Shown here one piece after another: positions 10,966-23,246 of a stretch of 64,000 bases of DNA (positions are counted from its first letter, which is position 1; each line of letters starts with the position of its first letter). The notes under the pieces are model-generated. The model worked only from the letters and a program-made list of their open reading frames with translations, searched no databases and was not told the origin of the DNA. Origin of the DNA: Calliopsis andreniformis (lineage: Eukaryota > Arthropoda > Insecta > Hymenoptera > Andrenidae); assembly GCF_051401765.1 (NCBI RefSeq), contig NW_027480449.1:744001-808000 (forward strand). Direction: 5' to 3'. Position numbers and translations under genes: made by a program.

Positions 10966-13220
10966 GTACAGTGTCAGTAGCAGTGTCTGGAGCAGTGAAA
11001 GTGTCTGTAGCACGAGCAGTGTCAGTGTCTGGAGCAATGTCAGGAGCAGTGTCAGTGTCAGGAGCACTGCCAGGAGCATTGTGAGGATCAGCAGCAGTGT
11101 CTGTGACAGGAGCAGTGCCAGTAGCAGTGAGAGTGTAAGTATGAGGAGCATTGTCAGTATCAGCAGCAGTGCCTGTGCCAGGACCAGTGCCAGGAGCGGT
11201 GTCAGTGTGAGGAGCTGTGTGAGAAGCAGTGTCTGTGTCAGAAGCAGTGTCAGGAGCAGTGTCAGTGTCAGCAGCAGTGTCAGCAGCAGTATCAGGAGCA
11301 GTTTCAGTGTCAGGAGCTGTGTCAGGAGCAGTGTCAGTGTCAGGAGCAGTCTCTGGAACAGTGTCTGGAGCAGTGTCAGGAGCATTCTCAAGGTCAGCAG
11401 CAGTGTAAGTGTCAGCAGCAGTGTCAGGAGCAGTGTCAGCGTCAGGAGCAACGTCAGGAGCAGTGTCAGGAGCAGTGTCAGTGTCAGGAGCAGTGTCAGG
11501 GACATTGTCAGGATCAGCAGCAGTGTCTGTGTCAGGAGCAGCGTCAGGAGCAGTTTCAGTGTCAGGAGCAGTGTCAGGAGCAGCGTCAGGAGCAGTGTCA
11601 GGACCAGTGCCAGTGTCAGGATCAGCGTCAGTGTGAGCAGCAGTGTCAGGAACACTGGCAGGAGCAGTGTCTATGTCAGGAGCTGTGTCAGGAGCAGTGT
11701 CAGTGTCTGCAGCAATGTCAAGAGCAGTGTCAGTAGCAGTCTCAGTGTCAGCAGCAGTGTCAGGAGCAGTGTCAGTGTCAGGAGCAGTGTCAGGAGCAGT
11801 GTCAGGAGCAGTGGCAGTGTCAGGAGAAGTGTCAGTAGCTGTGAGAGTGTCAGTATCAGGATCAGTGTCAGCTTCAGCAGCAGTTTCAGAAGCAGTGTCA
11901 GGAGCATTGTCAGTGTCAGTAGAAGTGTCTGTGTCAGGAGCAGTGTCAGGAGCAGTGTCAGTGTCAGTAGCTGTGTGAGGAGCAGTGTCAGTGTCAGTAG
12001 CAGTGTCAGGAGCAGTGTCAGTGTCAGGAGCAGTGTCAGGAGCATTCTCAAGATCAGCTGCAGTGTCAGTGTCAGCTGCGGTGTCAGGAGCAGTGTCAGC
12101 GTCAGGAGCAATGTCAGGAGCAGTGTCATGAGCAGTGTCAGTGTCATGAGCAGTGTCAGGGACATTGTCAGGATCAGCAGCAGTGTCTGTGTCAGGAGCA
12201 GTGTCAGGAGCAGTGTCAGGACCAGTGACAGTGTCAGGAGCAGTGTCATTGTGAGCAGCAGTGCCAGGAACAGTGGCAGGAGCAGTGTCACTGACACGAG
12301 CTGTGTCAGGAGCAGTGTCAGTGTGATTAGCAGTGTCACGAGCAGTGTCAGTGTCATGAGCAGTGCCAGTGTCAGTATCAGGAGCAGTGTCAGTGTCAGT
12401 GTCAGCAGCAGTGTCTGGAAGAGTGAAAGTGTCTGTAGCACGAGCAGTGTCAGTGTCAGGAGCAATGTCAGGAGCAGTGTCAGTGTCAGGAGCTGTGTCA
12501 GGAGCAGTGTCAGTGTCAGGAGCAGTGTCTGGAGCAGTGTCAGGAGCAGTGTCAGTATTAGGATCAGTGTAAGTGTCAGGAGCAGTGTCAGTGTCAGGAG
12601 CAGTGTCAGGAGCATTCTCAAGGTCAGCTGCAGTGTCAGTGTCAGCTGCGGTGTCAGGAGCAGTGTCAGCGTCAGGAGCAATGTCAGGAGCAGTGTCAGG
12701 AGCAGTGTCAGTGTCAGGAGCAGTGTCAGGGACATTGTCAGGATCAGCAGCAGTGTCTGTGTCAGGAGCAGTGTCAGAAGCAGTGTCAGTGTCAGGAGCA
12801 GTGTCAGGAGCAGCGTCAGGAGCGGTGTCAGGACCAGTGCCAGTGTCAGGATCAGTGTCAGTGTGAGCAGCAGCGTCAGGAACACTTGCAGGAGCAGCGT
12901 CAGTGTAAGGAGCAGTGTCAGCAGCAGTGTCAGCAGCAGTATCAGGAGCAGTTTCAGTGTCAGGAGCTGTGTCAGGAGCAGTGTCAGTGTCAGGAGCAGT
13001 CTCTGGAACAGTGTCAGGAGCAGTGTCAGGAGCATTCTCAAGGTCAGCAGCAGTGTCAGTGTCAGCAGCAGTGTCAGGAGCATTGTCAGCGTCAGGAGCA
13101 ACGTCAGGAGCAGCGTCAGGAGCAGTGTCAGTGTCAGGAGCAGTGTCAGGGACATTGTCAGGATCAGCAGCAGTGTCTGTGTCATGAGCAGTGCCAGTGT
13201 CAGTATCAGGAGCAGTGTCA
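10966..13220. repeat. Module 2, 2,255 bp, type I anchor
   Basis: Begins at GTACA 10966-10970. It contains the unbroken anchor relative GTGTCTGGAAGAGTGAAA near 12414 and a GATCAGCTGCAGTG-type segment near 12050 and 12615. Length is 5 mod 6, which is one -1 break. Its near-identical partner is 23247-25501. Confidence 0.85.
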
Positions 13221-15715
13221 GTACAGTGTCAGTAGCAGTGTCTGAAGCAGTGAAAGTGTCTGTAGCACGAGCAGTGTCAGTGTCAGGAGCAATGTCAGGA
13301 GCAGTGTCAGTGTCAGGAGCAGTGCCAGGAGCATTGTGAGGATCAGCAGCAGTGTCTGTGACAGGAGCAGTGCCAGTAGCAGTGAGAGTGTAAGTATCAG
13401 GAGCATTGTCAGTATCAGCAGCAGTGCCTGTGCCAGGACCAGTGCCAGGAGCGGTGTCAGTGTGAGGAGCTGTGTGAGAAGCAGTGTCTGTGTCAGAAGC
13501 AGTGTCAGGGGCAGTGTCAGTGTCAGCAGCAGTGTCAGCAGCAGTATCAGGAGCAGTTTCAGTGTCAGGAGCTGTGTCAGGAGCAGTGTCAGTGTCAGGA
13601 GCAGTCTCTGGAACAGTGTCAGGAGCAGTGTCAGGAGCATTCTCAGGGTCAGCAGCAGTGTCAGTGTCAGCAGCAGTGTCAGGAGCAGTGTCAGTGTCAG
13701 GAGCAGTGTGAGGGACATTGTCAGGATCAGCAGCAGTGTCTGTGTCAGGAGCAGCGTCAGGAGCAGTGTCAGTGTCAGGAGCAGTGTCAGGAGCAGCGTC
13801 AGGAGCAGTGTCAGGACCAGTGCCAGTGTCAGGATCAGCGTCAGTGTGAGCAGCAGTGTCAGGAACACTGGCAGGAGCAGTGTCTATGTCAGGAGCTGTG
13901 TCAGGAGCAGTGTCAGTGTCTGCAGCAATGTCACGAGCAGTGTCAGTAGCAGTCCCAGTGTCAGTAGCAGTATCAGGAGCAGTGTCAGTGTCAGGAACAG
14001 TGCCAGTATCAGTATCAGGAGCATTGTCAGTGTCATGAGCAGTGTCAGGAGCAGTGTCAGGAGCATTGTCTGTATCAGCAGCAGTGCCTGTGTCTGGAGC
14101 AGTGCCAGGAGCAGTGTCAGGAGGAGTGTCAGTGTCAGGAGCAGTGTCAGGAGCAGTGTCACGAGCAGTGGCAGTGTCAGGAGAAGTGTCAGTAGCTGTG
14201 AGAGTGTCAGTATCAGGATCAGTGTCAGCTTCAGCAGCAGTTTCAGAAGCAGTGTCAGGAGCATTGTCAGTGTCAGCAGAAGTGTCTGTGTCAGGAGCAG
14301 TGTCAGGAGCAGTGTCAGTGTCAGTAGCTGTGTGAGGAGCAGTGTCAGTGTCAGTAGCAGTGTCAGGAGCAGTGCCAGTGTCAGGCGCAGTGCCAGTGTC
14401 AGTATCAGGAGCAGTGTCAGTGTCAGGAGCAGTGTCAGGAGCAGTGTTAGGAGCATTGTCAGTATCAGCAGCAGTGACTGTGTCAGGAGCAGTGCCAGGA
14501 GCAGTGTCAGTGTCAGTATCAGGAGCAGTGTCAGTGACAGGCGCAGTGTCAGGAGCAGTGTCAGGGGCAGTGTCAGTGTCAGGAGCAGTGTCAGGATCAT
14601 TGGCAGGATCAGCAGCAGTGTCTGTGTCAGGAACAGTGTCAGAAGCAGTGTCAGTGATAGGTGCAGTGTTAGGAGTAGTGTCAGGAGCAGTGTCAGTGTC
14701 AGTGTCTGGAGCGGTGTCAGGAGCAGTGTCAGTTTCAGCTGCAGTTTCAGAAGCAGTGTCAGGAGCATTGTCAGTGTCAGCAGAAGTGTCTGTGTCAGGA
14801 GGAGTGTCAGGAGCAGTGTCAGTGTCAGTAGCTGTGTGAGGAGCAGTGTCACTGTCAGTAGCAGTGTCAGGAGCAGTGGCGGTGTCAGGCGCAGTGCCAG
14901 TGTCAGTATCAGGAGCAGTGTCAGTGTCAGGAGCAGTGTCAGGAGCAGTGTCAGGAGCAGTGTCAGTGTCAGGAGCAGTGTCAGCAGCAGCGTCAGGAGC
15001 GGTGTCAGGACCAGTGCCAGTGTCAGGATCAGTGTCAGTGTGAGCAGCAGCGTCAGGAACACTTGCAGGAGCAGCGTCAGTGTAAGGAGCAGTGTCAACA
15101 GCAGTGTCAGGAGCAGTGTCAGGACCAGTGACAGTGTCAGGAGCAGTGTCAGTGTGAGCAGCAGTGCCAGGAACAGTGGCAGAAGCAGTGTCACTGACAC
15201 GAGCTGTGTCAGGAGAAGTGTCTGTGTGATTAGCAGTGTCAGGAGCAGTGTCAGTGTCATGAGCAGTGCCAGTGTCAGTATCAGGAGCAGTGTCATTGTC
15301 AGTATCAGCAGCAGTGCCTGTGCCAGGACCAGTGCCAGGAGCGGTGTCAGTGTGAGGAGCTGTGTGAGAAGCAGTGTCTGTCTCAGAAGCAGTGTCAGGA
15401 GCAGTGTCAGTGTCAGCAGCAGTGTCAGCAGCAGTATCAGGAGCAGTTTCAGTGTCAGGAGCTGTGTCAGGAGCAGTGTCAGTGTCAGGAGCAGTCTCTG
15501 GAACAGTGTCAGGAGCAGTGTCAGGAGCATTCTCAAGGTCAGCAGCAGTGTCAGTGTCAGCAGCAGTGTCAGGAGCATTGTCAGCGTCAGGAGCAACGTC
15601 AGGAGCAGCGTCAGGAGCAGTGTCAGTGTCAGGAGCAGTGTCAGGGACATTGTCAGGATCAGCAGCAGTGTCTGTGTCATGAGCAGTGCCAGTGTCAGTA
15701 TCAGGAGCAGTGTCA
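13221..15715. repeat. Module 3, 2,495 bp, type II anchor
   Basis: Begins at GTACA 13221-13225. The anchor is followed by GTGTCTGAAGCAG instead of GTGTCTGGAGCAG, defining type II. It carries a 504-bp subrepeat pair near 14342 and 14846. Its partner is 25502-27996. Confidence 0.85.
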
Positions 15716-17766
15716 GTACAGTGTCAGTAGCAGTGTCTGAAGCAGTGAAAGTGTCTGTAGCACGAGCAGTGTCAGTGTCAGGAGCAATGTCAGGAGCAGT
15801 GTCAGTGTCAGGAGCAGTGCCAGGAGCATTGTGAGGATCAGCAGCAGTGTCTGTGACAGGAGCAGTGCCAGTAGCAGTGAGAGTGTAAGTATCAGGAGCA
15901 TTGTCAGTATCAGCAGCAGTGCCTGTGCCAGGACCAGTGCCAGGAGCGGTGTCAGTGTGAGGAGCTGTGTGAGAAGCAGTGTCTGTGTCAGAAGCAGTGT
16001 CATGGGCAGTGTCAGTGTCAGCAGCAGTGTCAGCAGCAGTATCAGGAGCAGTTTCAGTGTCAGGAGCTGTGTCAGGAGCAGTGTCAGTGTCAGGAGCAGT
16101 CTCTGGAACAGTGTCAGGAGCAGTGTCAGGAGCATTCTCAGGGTCAGCAGCAGTGTCAGTGTCAGCAGCAATGTCAGGAGCAGTGTCAGTGTCTGGAGCA
16201 GTGTGAGGGACATTGTCAGGATCAGCAGCAGTGTCTGTGTCAGGAGCAGCGTCAGGAGCAGTGTCAGTGTCAGGAGCAGTGTCAGGAGCAGCGTCAGGAG
16301 CAGTGTCAGGAACAGTGCCAGTGTCAGGATCAGCGTCAGTGTGAGCAGCAGTGTCAGGAACACTGGCAGGAGCAGTGCCTATGTCAGGAGCTGTGTCAGG
16401 AGCAGTGTCAGTGTCTGCAGCAATGTCACGAGCAGTGTCAGTAGCAGTCCCAGTGTCAGTAGCAGTATCAGGAGCAGTGTCAGTGTCAGGAACAGTGCCA
16501 GTGTCAGTATCAGGAGCATTGTCAGTGTCATGAGCAGTGTCAGGAGCAGTGTCAGGAGCATTGTCTGTATCAGCAGCAGTGCCTGTGTCTGGAGCAGTGC
16601 CAGGAGCAGTGTCAGGAGGAGTGTCAGTGTCAGGAGCAGTGTCAGGAGCAGTGTCACGAGCAGTGGCAGTGTCAGGAGAAGTGTCAGTAGCTGTGAGAGT
16701 GTCAGTATCAGGATCAGTGTCAGCTTCAGCAGCAGTTTCAGAAGCAGTGTCAGGAGCATTGTCAGTGTCAGCAGAAGTGTCTGTGTCAGGAGCAGTGTCA
16801 GGAGCAGTGTCAGTGTCAGTAGCTGTGTGAGGAGCAGTGTCAGTGTCAGTAGCAGTGTCAGGAGCAGTGCCAGTGTCAGGCGCAGGGCCAGTGTCAGTAT
16901 CAGGAGCAGTGTCAGTGTCAGGAGCAGTGTCAGGAGCAGTGTTAGGAGCATTGTCAGTATCAGCAGCAGTGACTGTGTCAGGAGCAGTGCCAGGAGCAGT
17001 GTCAGTGTCAGTATCAGGAGCAGTGTCAGTGACAGGCGCAGTGTCAGGAGCAGTGTCAGGGGCAGTGTCAGTGTCAGGAGCAGTGTCAGGATCATTGGCA
17101 GGATCAGCAGCAGTGTCTGTGTCAGGAACAGTGTCAGAAGCAGTGTCAGTGATAGGTGCAGTGTTAGGAGTAGTGTCAGGAGCAGTGTCAGTGTCAGTGT
17201 CTGGAGCGGTGTCAGGAGCAGTGTCAGTTTCAGCTGCAGTTTCAGAAGCAGTGTCAGGAGCATTGTCAGTGTCAGCAGAAGTGTCTGTGTCAGGAGGAGT
17301 GTCAGGAGCAGTGTCAGTGTCAGTAGCTGTGTGAGGAGCAGTGTCATTGTCAGTAGCAGTGTCAGGAGCAGTGGCGGTGTCAGGCGCAGTGCCAGTGTCA
17401 GTATCAGGAGCAGTGTCAGTGTCAGGAGCAGTGTCAGGAGCAGTGTCAGGAGCAGTGTCAGTGTCAGCAGCAGTGTCAGCAGCAGTATCAGGAGCAGTTT
17501 CAGTGTCAGGAGCTGTGTCTGGAGCAGTGTCAGTGCCAGGAGCAGTCTCTGGAACAGTGTCAGGAGCAGTGTCAGGAGCATTCTCAAGGCCAGCAGCAGT
17601 GTCAGTGTCAGCAGCAGTTTCAGGAGCATTGTCAGCGTCAGGAGCAACGTCAGGAGCAGTGTCAGGAGCAGTGTCAGTGTCAGGAGCAGTGTCAGGGACA
17701 TTGTCAGGATCAGCAGCAGTGTCTGTGTCATGAGCAGTGCCAGTGTCAGTATCAGGAGCAGTGTCA
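15716..17766. repeat. Module 4, 2,051 bp, type II anchor
   Basis: Begins at GTACA 15716-15720 with the type II GTCTGAAGC variant. It closely resembles module 3 up to the 504-bp pair (16837 and 17341) and then omits a later segment. Its partner is 27997-30047. The module at 44273 has the same length. Confidence 0.85.
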
Positions 17767-20700
17767 GTACAGTGTCAGTTGCAGTGTCTGGAGCAGTGAA
17801 AGTGTCTGTAGCACGAGCAGTGCCAGTGTCAGGAGCAATGTCAGGAGCAGTGTCAGTGTCAGGAGCAGTGCCAGGAGCATTGTGAGGATCAGCAGCAGTG
17901 TCTGTGACAGGAGCAGTGCCAGTAGCAGTGAGAGTGTAAGTATCAGGAGCATTGTCAGTAACACCAGCAGTGCCTGTGCCAGGACCAGTGCCAGGAGCGG
18001 TGTCAGTGTGAGGAGCTGTGTGAGAAGCAGTGTCTGTGTCAGAAGCAGTGTCAGGAGCAGTGTCAGTGTCAGCAGCAGTGTCAGCAGCAGTATCAGGAGC
18101 AGTTTCAGTGTCAGGAGCTGTGTCAGGAGCAGTGTCAGTGTCAGGAGCAGTCTCTGGAACAGTGTCAGTGTCAGGAGCAGTGTGAGGGACATTGTCAGGA
18201 TCAGCAGCAGTGTCAGTGTCAGCAGCAGTGTCAGGAGCAGTGTCAGTGTCAGGAGCAGTGTGAGGGACATTGTCAGGATCAGCAGCAGTGTCTGTGTCAG
18301 AAGCAGCGTCAGGAGCAGTGTCGGTGTCAGGAGCAGTGTCAGGAGCAGCGTCAGGAGCAGTGTCAGGACCAGTGCCAGTGTCAGGATCAGCGTCAGTGTG
18401 AGCAGCAGTGTCAGGAACACTGGCAGGAGCAGTGTCTATGTCAGGAGCTGTGTCAGGAGCAGTGTCAGTGTCTGCAGCAATGTCACGAGCAGTGTCAGTA
18501 GCAGTCCCAGTGTCAGTAGCAGTGTCAGGAGCAGTGCCAGTGTCAGGAGCAGTGCCAGTATCAGTATCAGGAGCATTGTCAGTGTCAGGAGCAGTGTCAG
18601 GAGCAGTGTCAGGAGCATTGTCTGTATCAGCAGCAGTGCCTGTGTCAGTAGCAGTGTCAGGAGCAGTGCCTGTGTCTGGAGCAGTGCCAGGAGCAGTGTC
18701 AGGAGGATTGTCAGTGTCAGGAGCAGTGTCAGGAGCAGTGGCAGTGTCAGGGGAAGTGTCAGTATCTGTGAGAGTGTCAGTATCAGGATCAGTGTCAGCT
18801 TCAGCAGCAGTTTCAGAAGCAGTGTCAGGAGCATTGTCAGTGTCAGCAGAAGTGTCTGTGTCAGGAGCAGTGTCAGGAGCAGTGTCAGTGTCAGTAGCTG
18901 TGTGAGGAGCAGTGTCAGTGTCAGTAGCAGTGTCAGGAGCAGTGTCAGTGTCAGGCGCAGTGCCAGTGTCAGTATCAGGAGCAGTGTCAGTGTCAGGAGC
19001 AGTGTCAGGAGCAGTCTTAGGAGCATTGTCAGTATCAGCAGCAGTGACTGTGTCAGGAGTTGTGTCAGGAGCAGTGTCAGTGTCAGGAGCAGTGTCAGTA
19101 GCAGTGAGAGTGTCAGTATCAGGAGCAGTGTCAGTTTCAGGAGCAGTTTCAGAAGCAGTGTCAGGAGCATTGTCAGTATCAGCAGAAGTGTCTGTGACAG
19201 GAGCAGTGTTAGGAGCAGGGTCAGTGTCAGGAGCAGCGTCAGGAGCAGTGTGAGGGGCAGTGGCAGTGTCTGGAGCAGTGTCAGGAGCAGTGTCAGGAGC
19301 AGTGTCAGGAGCAGTGTCTGTAGCAGTGCCAGGAGCAGTGTCAGGAGCAGTGTCAGTGTCAGGAGCTGTGTCTGGAGCACTCTCTGGATCAGCAGTAGTG
19401 TCAGAGTCTGGACCAGTGTCAGGAGCAGTGTCAGTGTCAGGAGCAGTGTCAGGAGCAGTGCCAGTGTCAGGAGCAGTCTCAGGAGCAGTGTCAGTGTCAG
19501 AACCAGTGTGAGGAGCAGCGCAGAGTCAGGAGCAGTGTCAGGACCAGTGTGAGTTTCAGGAGCAGTGTCAGGACCAGTGTCTTTGCCAGGAGCTGTGTCA
19601 GGAGCAGTATCAGCAGCAGTGTCAGAGTCAGGAGCTGTGTCAGGAGCAGTGTCAGTGTCTGGAGCAGTGTCACGGGCAGTGTCAGGAGCAGTGTCTGTCT
19701 CAGTAGCAGTGTCAGTAGCAGTAACAGTGTCAGGAGCAGTGGCAGTGTCAGGAGAAGTGTCAGTAGCAGTGGGAGTGTCAGTGTCAGGAGCAGTGTCAGT
19801 TTCAGCACCAGTTTCAATAGCAGTGTCAGGAGTTTTGTCAGTGTCAGCAGAAGTGTCTGTGTCAGGAGCAGTGTCAGGAGCAGTGTCAGTGTCAGGATCT
19901 GTGTGAGGAGCAGTATCAGTGTCAGGAGCAGTGTCAGTGTCAGAAGCAGTGCCAGTGTCAGTATCAGGAGCAGTGTCAGTGCCAGGAGCAGTGTCAGGAG
20001 CAGTGTCAGGAGCATTGTCAGTATCAGCAGCAGTGCCTGTGTCAGGAGCAGTGCCAGGAGCAGTGCCAGTGACAGTCGCACTGTCAGGAGCAGTGTCAGG
20101 GGCAGTGTCAATGTCAGGAGCAGTGTCAGGATCATTGCCAGGATCAGCAGCAGTGTGTGTGTCAGGAACAGTGTCAGAAGCAGTGTCAGTGACAGGTGCA
20201 GTGTCAGGAGCAGTGTCAGGACCAGTGCCAGTGTCAGGATAAGTGTCAGTGTGAGCAGCTGTGTCAGGAACACTGGCAGGAGCAGTGTCTATGTCAGGAG
20301 CTGTGTCAGGAGCGGTGTCAGTGTCTGCAGCAATGTCACGAGCAGTGTCAGGAGCAGTGTCAGTATCAGGAGCAGTCTCAGGAGCAGTGTCAGTGTCAGA
20401 TCCAGTGTGAGGAGCAGCGCCAGAGTCAGGAGCAGTGTCAGGACCAGTGTGAGTTTCAGGAGCAGTGTCAGGTCCAGTGTCCGTGCCAGGAGCTGTGTCA
20501 GGAGCAGTGTCAGCGTTAGGAGGAGTGTCAGGAGCAATGTCAGGAGCTGTGTCAGTGTCAGGAGCTGTTTCCGGAGCATTGTCAGGATCTGCAGCAGTGT
20601 CTGTGTCAGGAGCCGTGTCAGGATCAGTGTCAGAGTCAGGAGCAGTGTCAGGAGCAGCGTCAGGAGCAGTGGCAGTGTCAGGAGCAGTGTCAGGAGGAGT

Positions 20701-21244
20701 GTATGTGCCAGTGTCTGAAGCAGTGTCCGGAGCAGTGTAAGGAACAGTGACAGTGTCAGTGTCAGCAGCAGTGTCTGTGTCAGGAGCAGTGTCAGGAGCA
20801 GCGTCAGTGTTAGGAGCAGTTTGAGGAGCAGTGTCAGTGACAGGAGCAGCGTCTGGTGCCGTGTCAGGAGCAGTGACAGTGTCAGCAGTAGTGCTAGGAA
20901 CAGTGTCAGGAATAATGTCAGGAGCATTGTCCGTGTCAAGAGCTGTGTCAGTAGCAGTGTCAGTAGTACTGTCGGTGGCTGTAGCAGTGTAAGGAGCAGT
21001 TACAGTGGCATGAGCAGTGCCAGTGTCAGTGCCAAGAGCAGTGTCCGTGTCACGAGCAGTGTCTGTATCAGGAGCAGTGTAAGCGTCAGGAGCAGTGTCA
21101 GGAGCAGTGTCAGGAGCTTTCTCAGGATCAGCAGCAGTGTCAGTGTCAGCAGCAGTGTCACGAGAAGTGTCAGCGTCAGGAGCAATGTCTGGAGAAGTGT
21201 CAGGATCAGTGTCAGTGTCAGGAGCAGTGTCAGGAGCAGTGTCA
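17767..21244. repeat. Module 5, 3,478 bp, type III anchor
   Basis: Begins at GTACA 17767-17771 followed by GTGTCAGTTGCAGTG, where other types have GTAGCA. It has a GCGCA break at 19518, an unbroken GCGCCA relative at 20417 and a marker core at 20965. Length is 4 mod 6, which is two -1 breaks. Its partner is 30048-33525. Confidence 0.85.
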
Positions 21245-23246
21245 GTACAGTGTCAGTAGCAGTGTCTGGAGCAGTGAAAGTGTCTGTAGCACGAGCAGTG
21301 TCAGTGTCAGGAGCAATGTCAGGAGCAGTGTCAGTGTCAGGAGCAGTGCCAGGAGCATTGTGAGGATCAGCAGCAGTGTCTGTGACAGGAGCAGTGCCAG
21401 TAGCAGTGAGAGTGTAAGTATCAGGAGCATTGTCAGTATCAGCAGCAGTGCCTGTGCGAGGACCAGTGCCAGGAGCGGTGTCAGTGTGAGGAGCTGTGTG
21501 AGAAGCAGTGTCTGTGTCAGAAGCAGTGTCAGGAGCAGTGTCAGTGTCAGCAGCAGTGTCAGCATTAGTATCAGGAGCAGTTTCAGTCTCAGGAGCTGTG
21601 TCAGGAGCAGTGTCAGTGTCAGGAGCAGTCTCTGGAACAGTGTCAGGAGCAGTGTCAGGAGCATTCTCAAGGTCAGCAGCAGTGTCAGTGTCAGCAGCAG
21701 TGTCAGGAGCAGTGTCAGGGACATTGTCAGGATCAGCAGCAGTGTCTGTGTCAGGAGCAGCGTCAGGAGCAGTTTCAGTGTCAGGAGCAGTGTCAGGAGC
21801 AGCGTCAGGAGCAGTGTCAGGACCAGTGCCAGTGTCAGGATCAGCGTCAGTGTGAGCAGCAGTGTCAGGAACACTGGCAGGAGCAGTGTCTATGTCAGGA
21901 GCTGTGTCAGGAGCAGTGTCAGTGTCTGCAGTAATGTCAAGAGCAGTGTCAGTAGCAGTCTCAGTGTCAGTAGCAGTGTCAGGAGCAGTGTCAGTGTCAG
22001 GAGCAGTGCCAGTATCAGTATCAGGAGCACTGTCAGTGTCAGGAGCAGTGTCAGGAGCAGTGTCAGGAGCAGCGTCCGGAGCAGTCTCAGGAGCAGTGTC
22101 AGTGTCAGAACCAGTGTGAGGAGCAGCGCAGAGTCAGGAGCAGTGTCAGGACCAGTGTGAGTTTCAGGAGCAGTGTCAGGACCAGTGTCTTTGCCAGGAG
22201 CTGTGTCAGGAGCTGTGGCAGTGCCAGCAGCAGTGTCAGTGTCATTCTCAGAGTCAGGAGCAGTGTCAGGAGCAGTATCAGCAGCAGTGTCAGAGTCAGG
22301 TGCTGTGTCAGGAGCAGTGTCAGTGTCAGAAGCAGAGTCACGGGCAGTGTCAGGAGCAGTGTCTGTCTCAGTAGCAGTGTCAGTAGCAGTAACAGTGTCA
22401 GGAGCAGTGGCAGTGTCAGGAGAAGTATCATTGGCAGTGGGAGTGTCAGTGTCAGGAGCAGTGTCAGTTTCAGCACCAGTTTCAATAGCAGTGTCAGGAG
22501 TTTTGTCAGTGTCAGCAGAAGTGTCTGTGTCAGGAGCAGTGTCAGGAGCAGTGTCAGTGTCAGGAGCTGTGTGAGGAGCAGTGTCAGTGTCAGGAGCAGT
22601 GTCAGTGTCAGAAGCAGTGCCAGTGTCAGTATCAGGAGCAGTGTCAGTGTCAGGAGCAGTGTCAGGAGCAGTGTCAGGAGCATTGTCAGTATCAGCAGCA
22701 GTGCCTGTGTCAGGAGCTGTTTCCGGAGCATTGTCAGGATCTGCAGCAGTGTCTGTCTCAGGAGCCGTGTCAGGATCAGTGTCAGAGTCAGGAGCAGTGT
22801 CAGGAGCAGCGTCAGGAGCAGTGGCAGTGTCAGGAGCAGTGTCAGGAGGAGTGTATGTGCCAGTGTCTGAAGCAGTGCCCGGAGCAGTGTAAGGAACAGT
22901 GACAGTGTCAGTGTCAGCAGCAGTGTCTGTGTCAGGAGCAGTGTCAGGAGCAGCGTCAGTGTTAGGAGCAGTTTGAGGAGCAGTGTCAGTGACAGGAGCA
23001 GCGTCTGGTGCCGTGTCAGGAGCAGTGACAGTGTCAGCAGTAGTGCTAGGAACAGTGTCAGGAATAATGTCAGGAGCATTGTCCGTGTCAAGAGCTGTGT
23101 CAGTAGCAGTGTCAGTAGTACTGTCGGTGGCTGTAGCAGTGTAAGGAGCAGTGACAGTGGCAGGAGCAGTGTCAGGGACATTGTCAGGATCAGCAGCAGT
23201 GTCTGTGTCATGAGCAGTGCCAGTGTCAGTATCAGGAGCAGTGTCA
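21245..23246. repeat. Module 6, 2,002 bp, hybrid spanning the duplication junction
   Basis: Begins at GTACA 21245-21249 (type I). Its left part matches the start of the module at 33526 and its right part matches 9797-10965; the switch is at 22072-22077. It is therefore the chimeric module produced by the crossover that made the 12,281-bp duplication. Length is 4 mod 6, which is the anchor plus the GCGCA break at 22126. Confidence 0.9.

Larger units (their letters stand above)
9797..22071. repeat. 12,275-bp segmental repeat, copy 1 of a tandem pair
   Basis: Every landmark from 9797 to 22071 recurs 12,281 bp later, including phase breaks (9845/22126, 10966/23247, 13221/25502, 15716/27997, 17767/30048, 19518/31799, 21245/33526) and marker cores. 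The constant offset means no net indel between copies. I noticed about 15 single-base differences by eye, for example near 12612, 14859, 16180, 17534, 19028 and 21190. The period is 5 mod 6, which agrees with seven -1 phase breaks per copy. Confidence 0.95.

Noticed and set aside
12290..12310. Short inverted matches such as GTCACTGACACGAGC as hairpins or protein sites
   Set aside because: GTCA/TGAC matches arise constantly from A-class hexamers with GTGACA variants. Arms are short and not specifically conserved.
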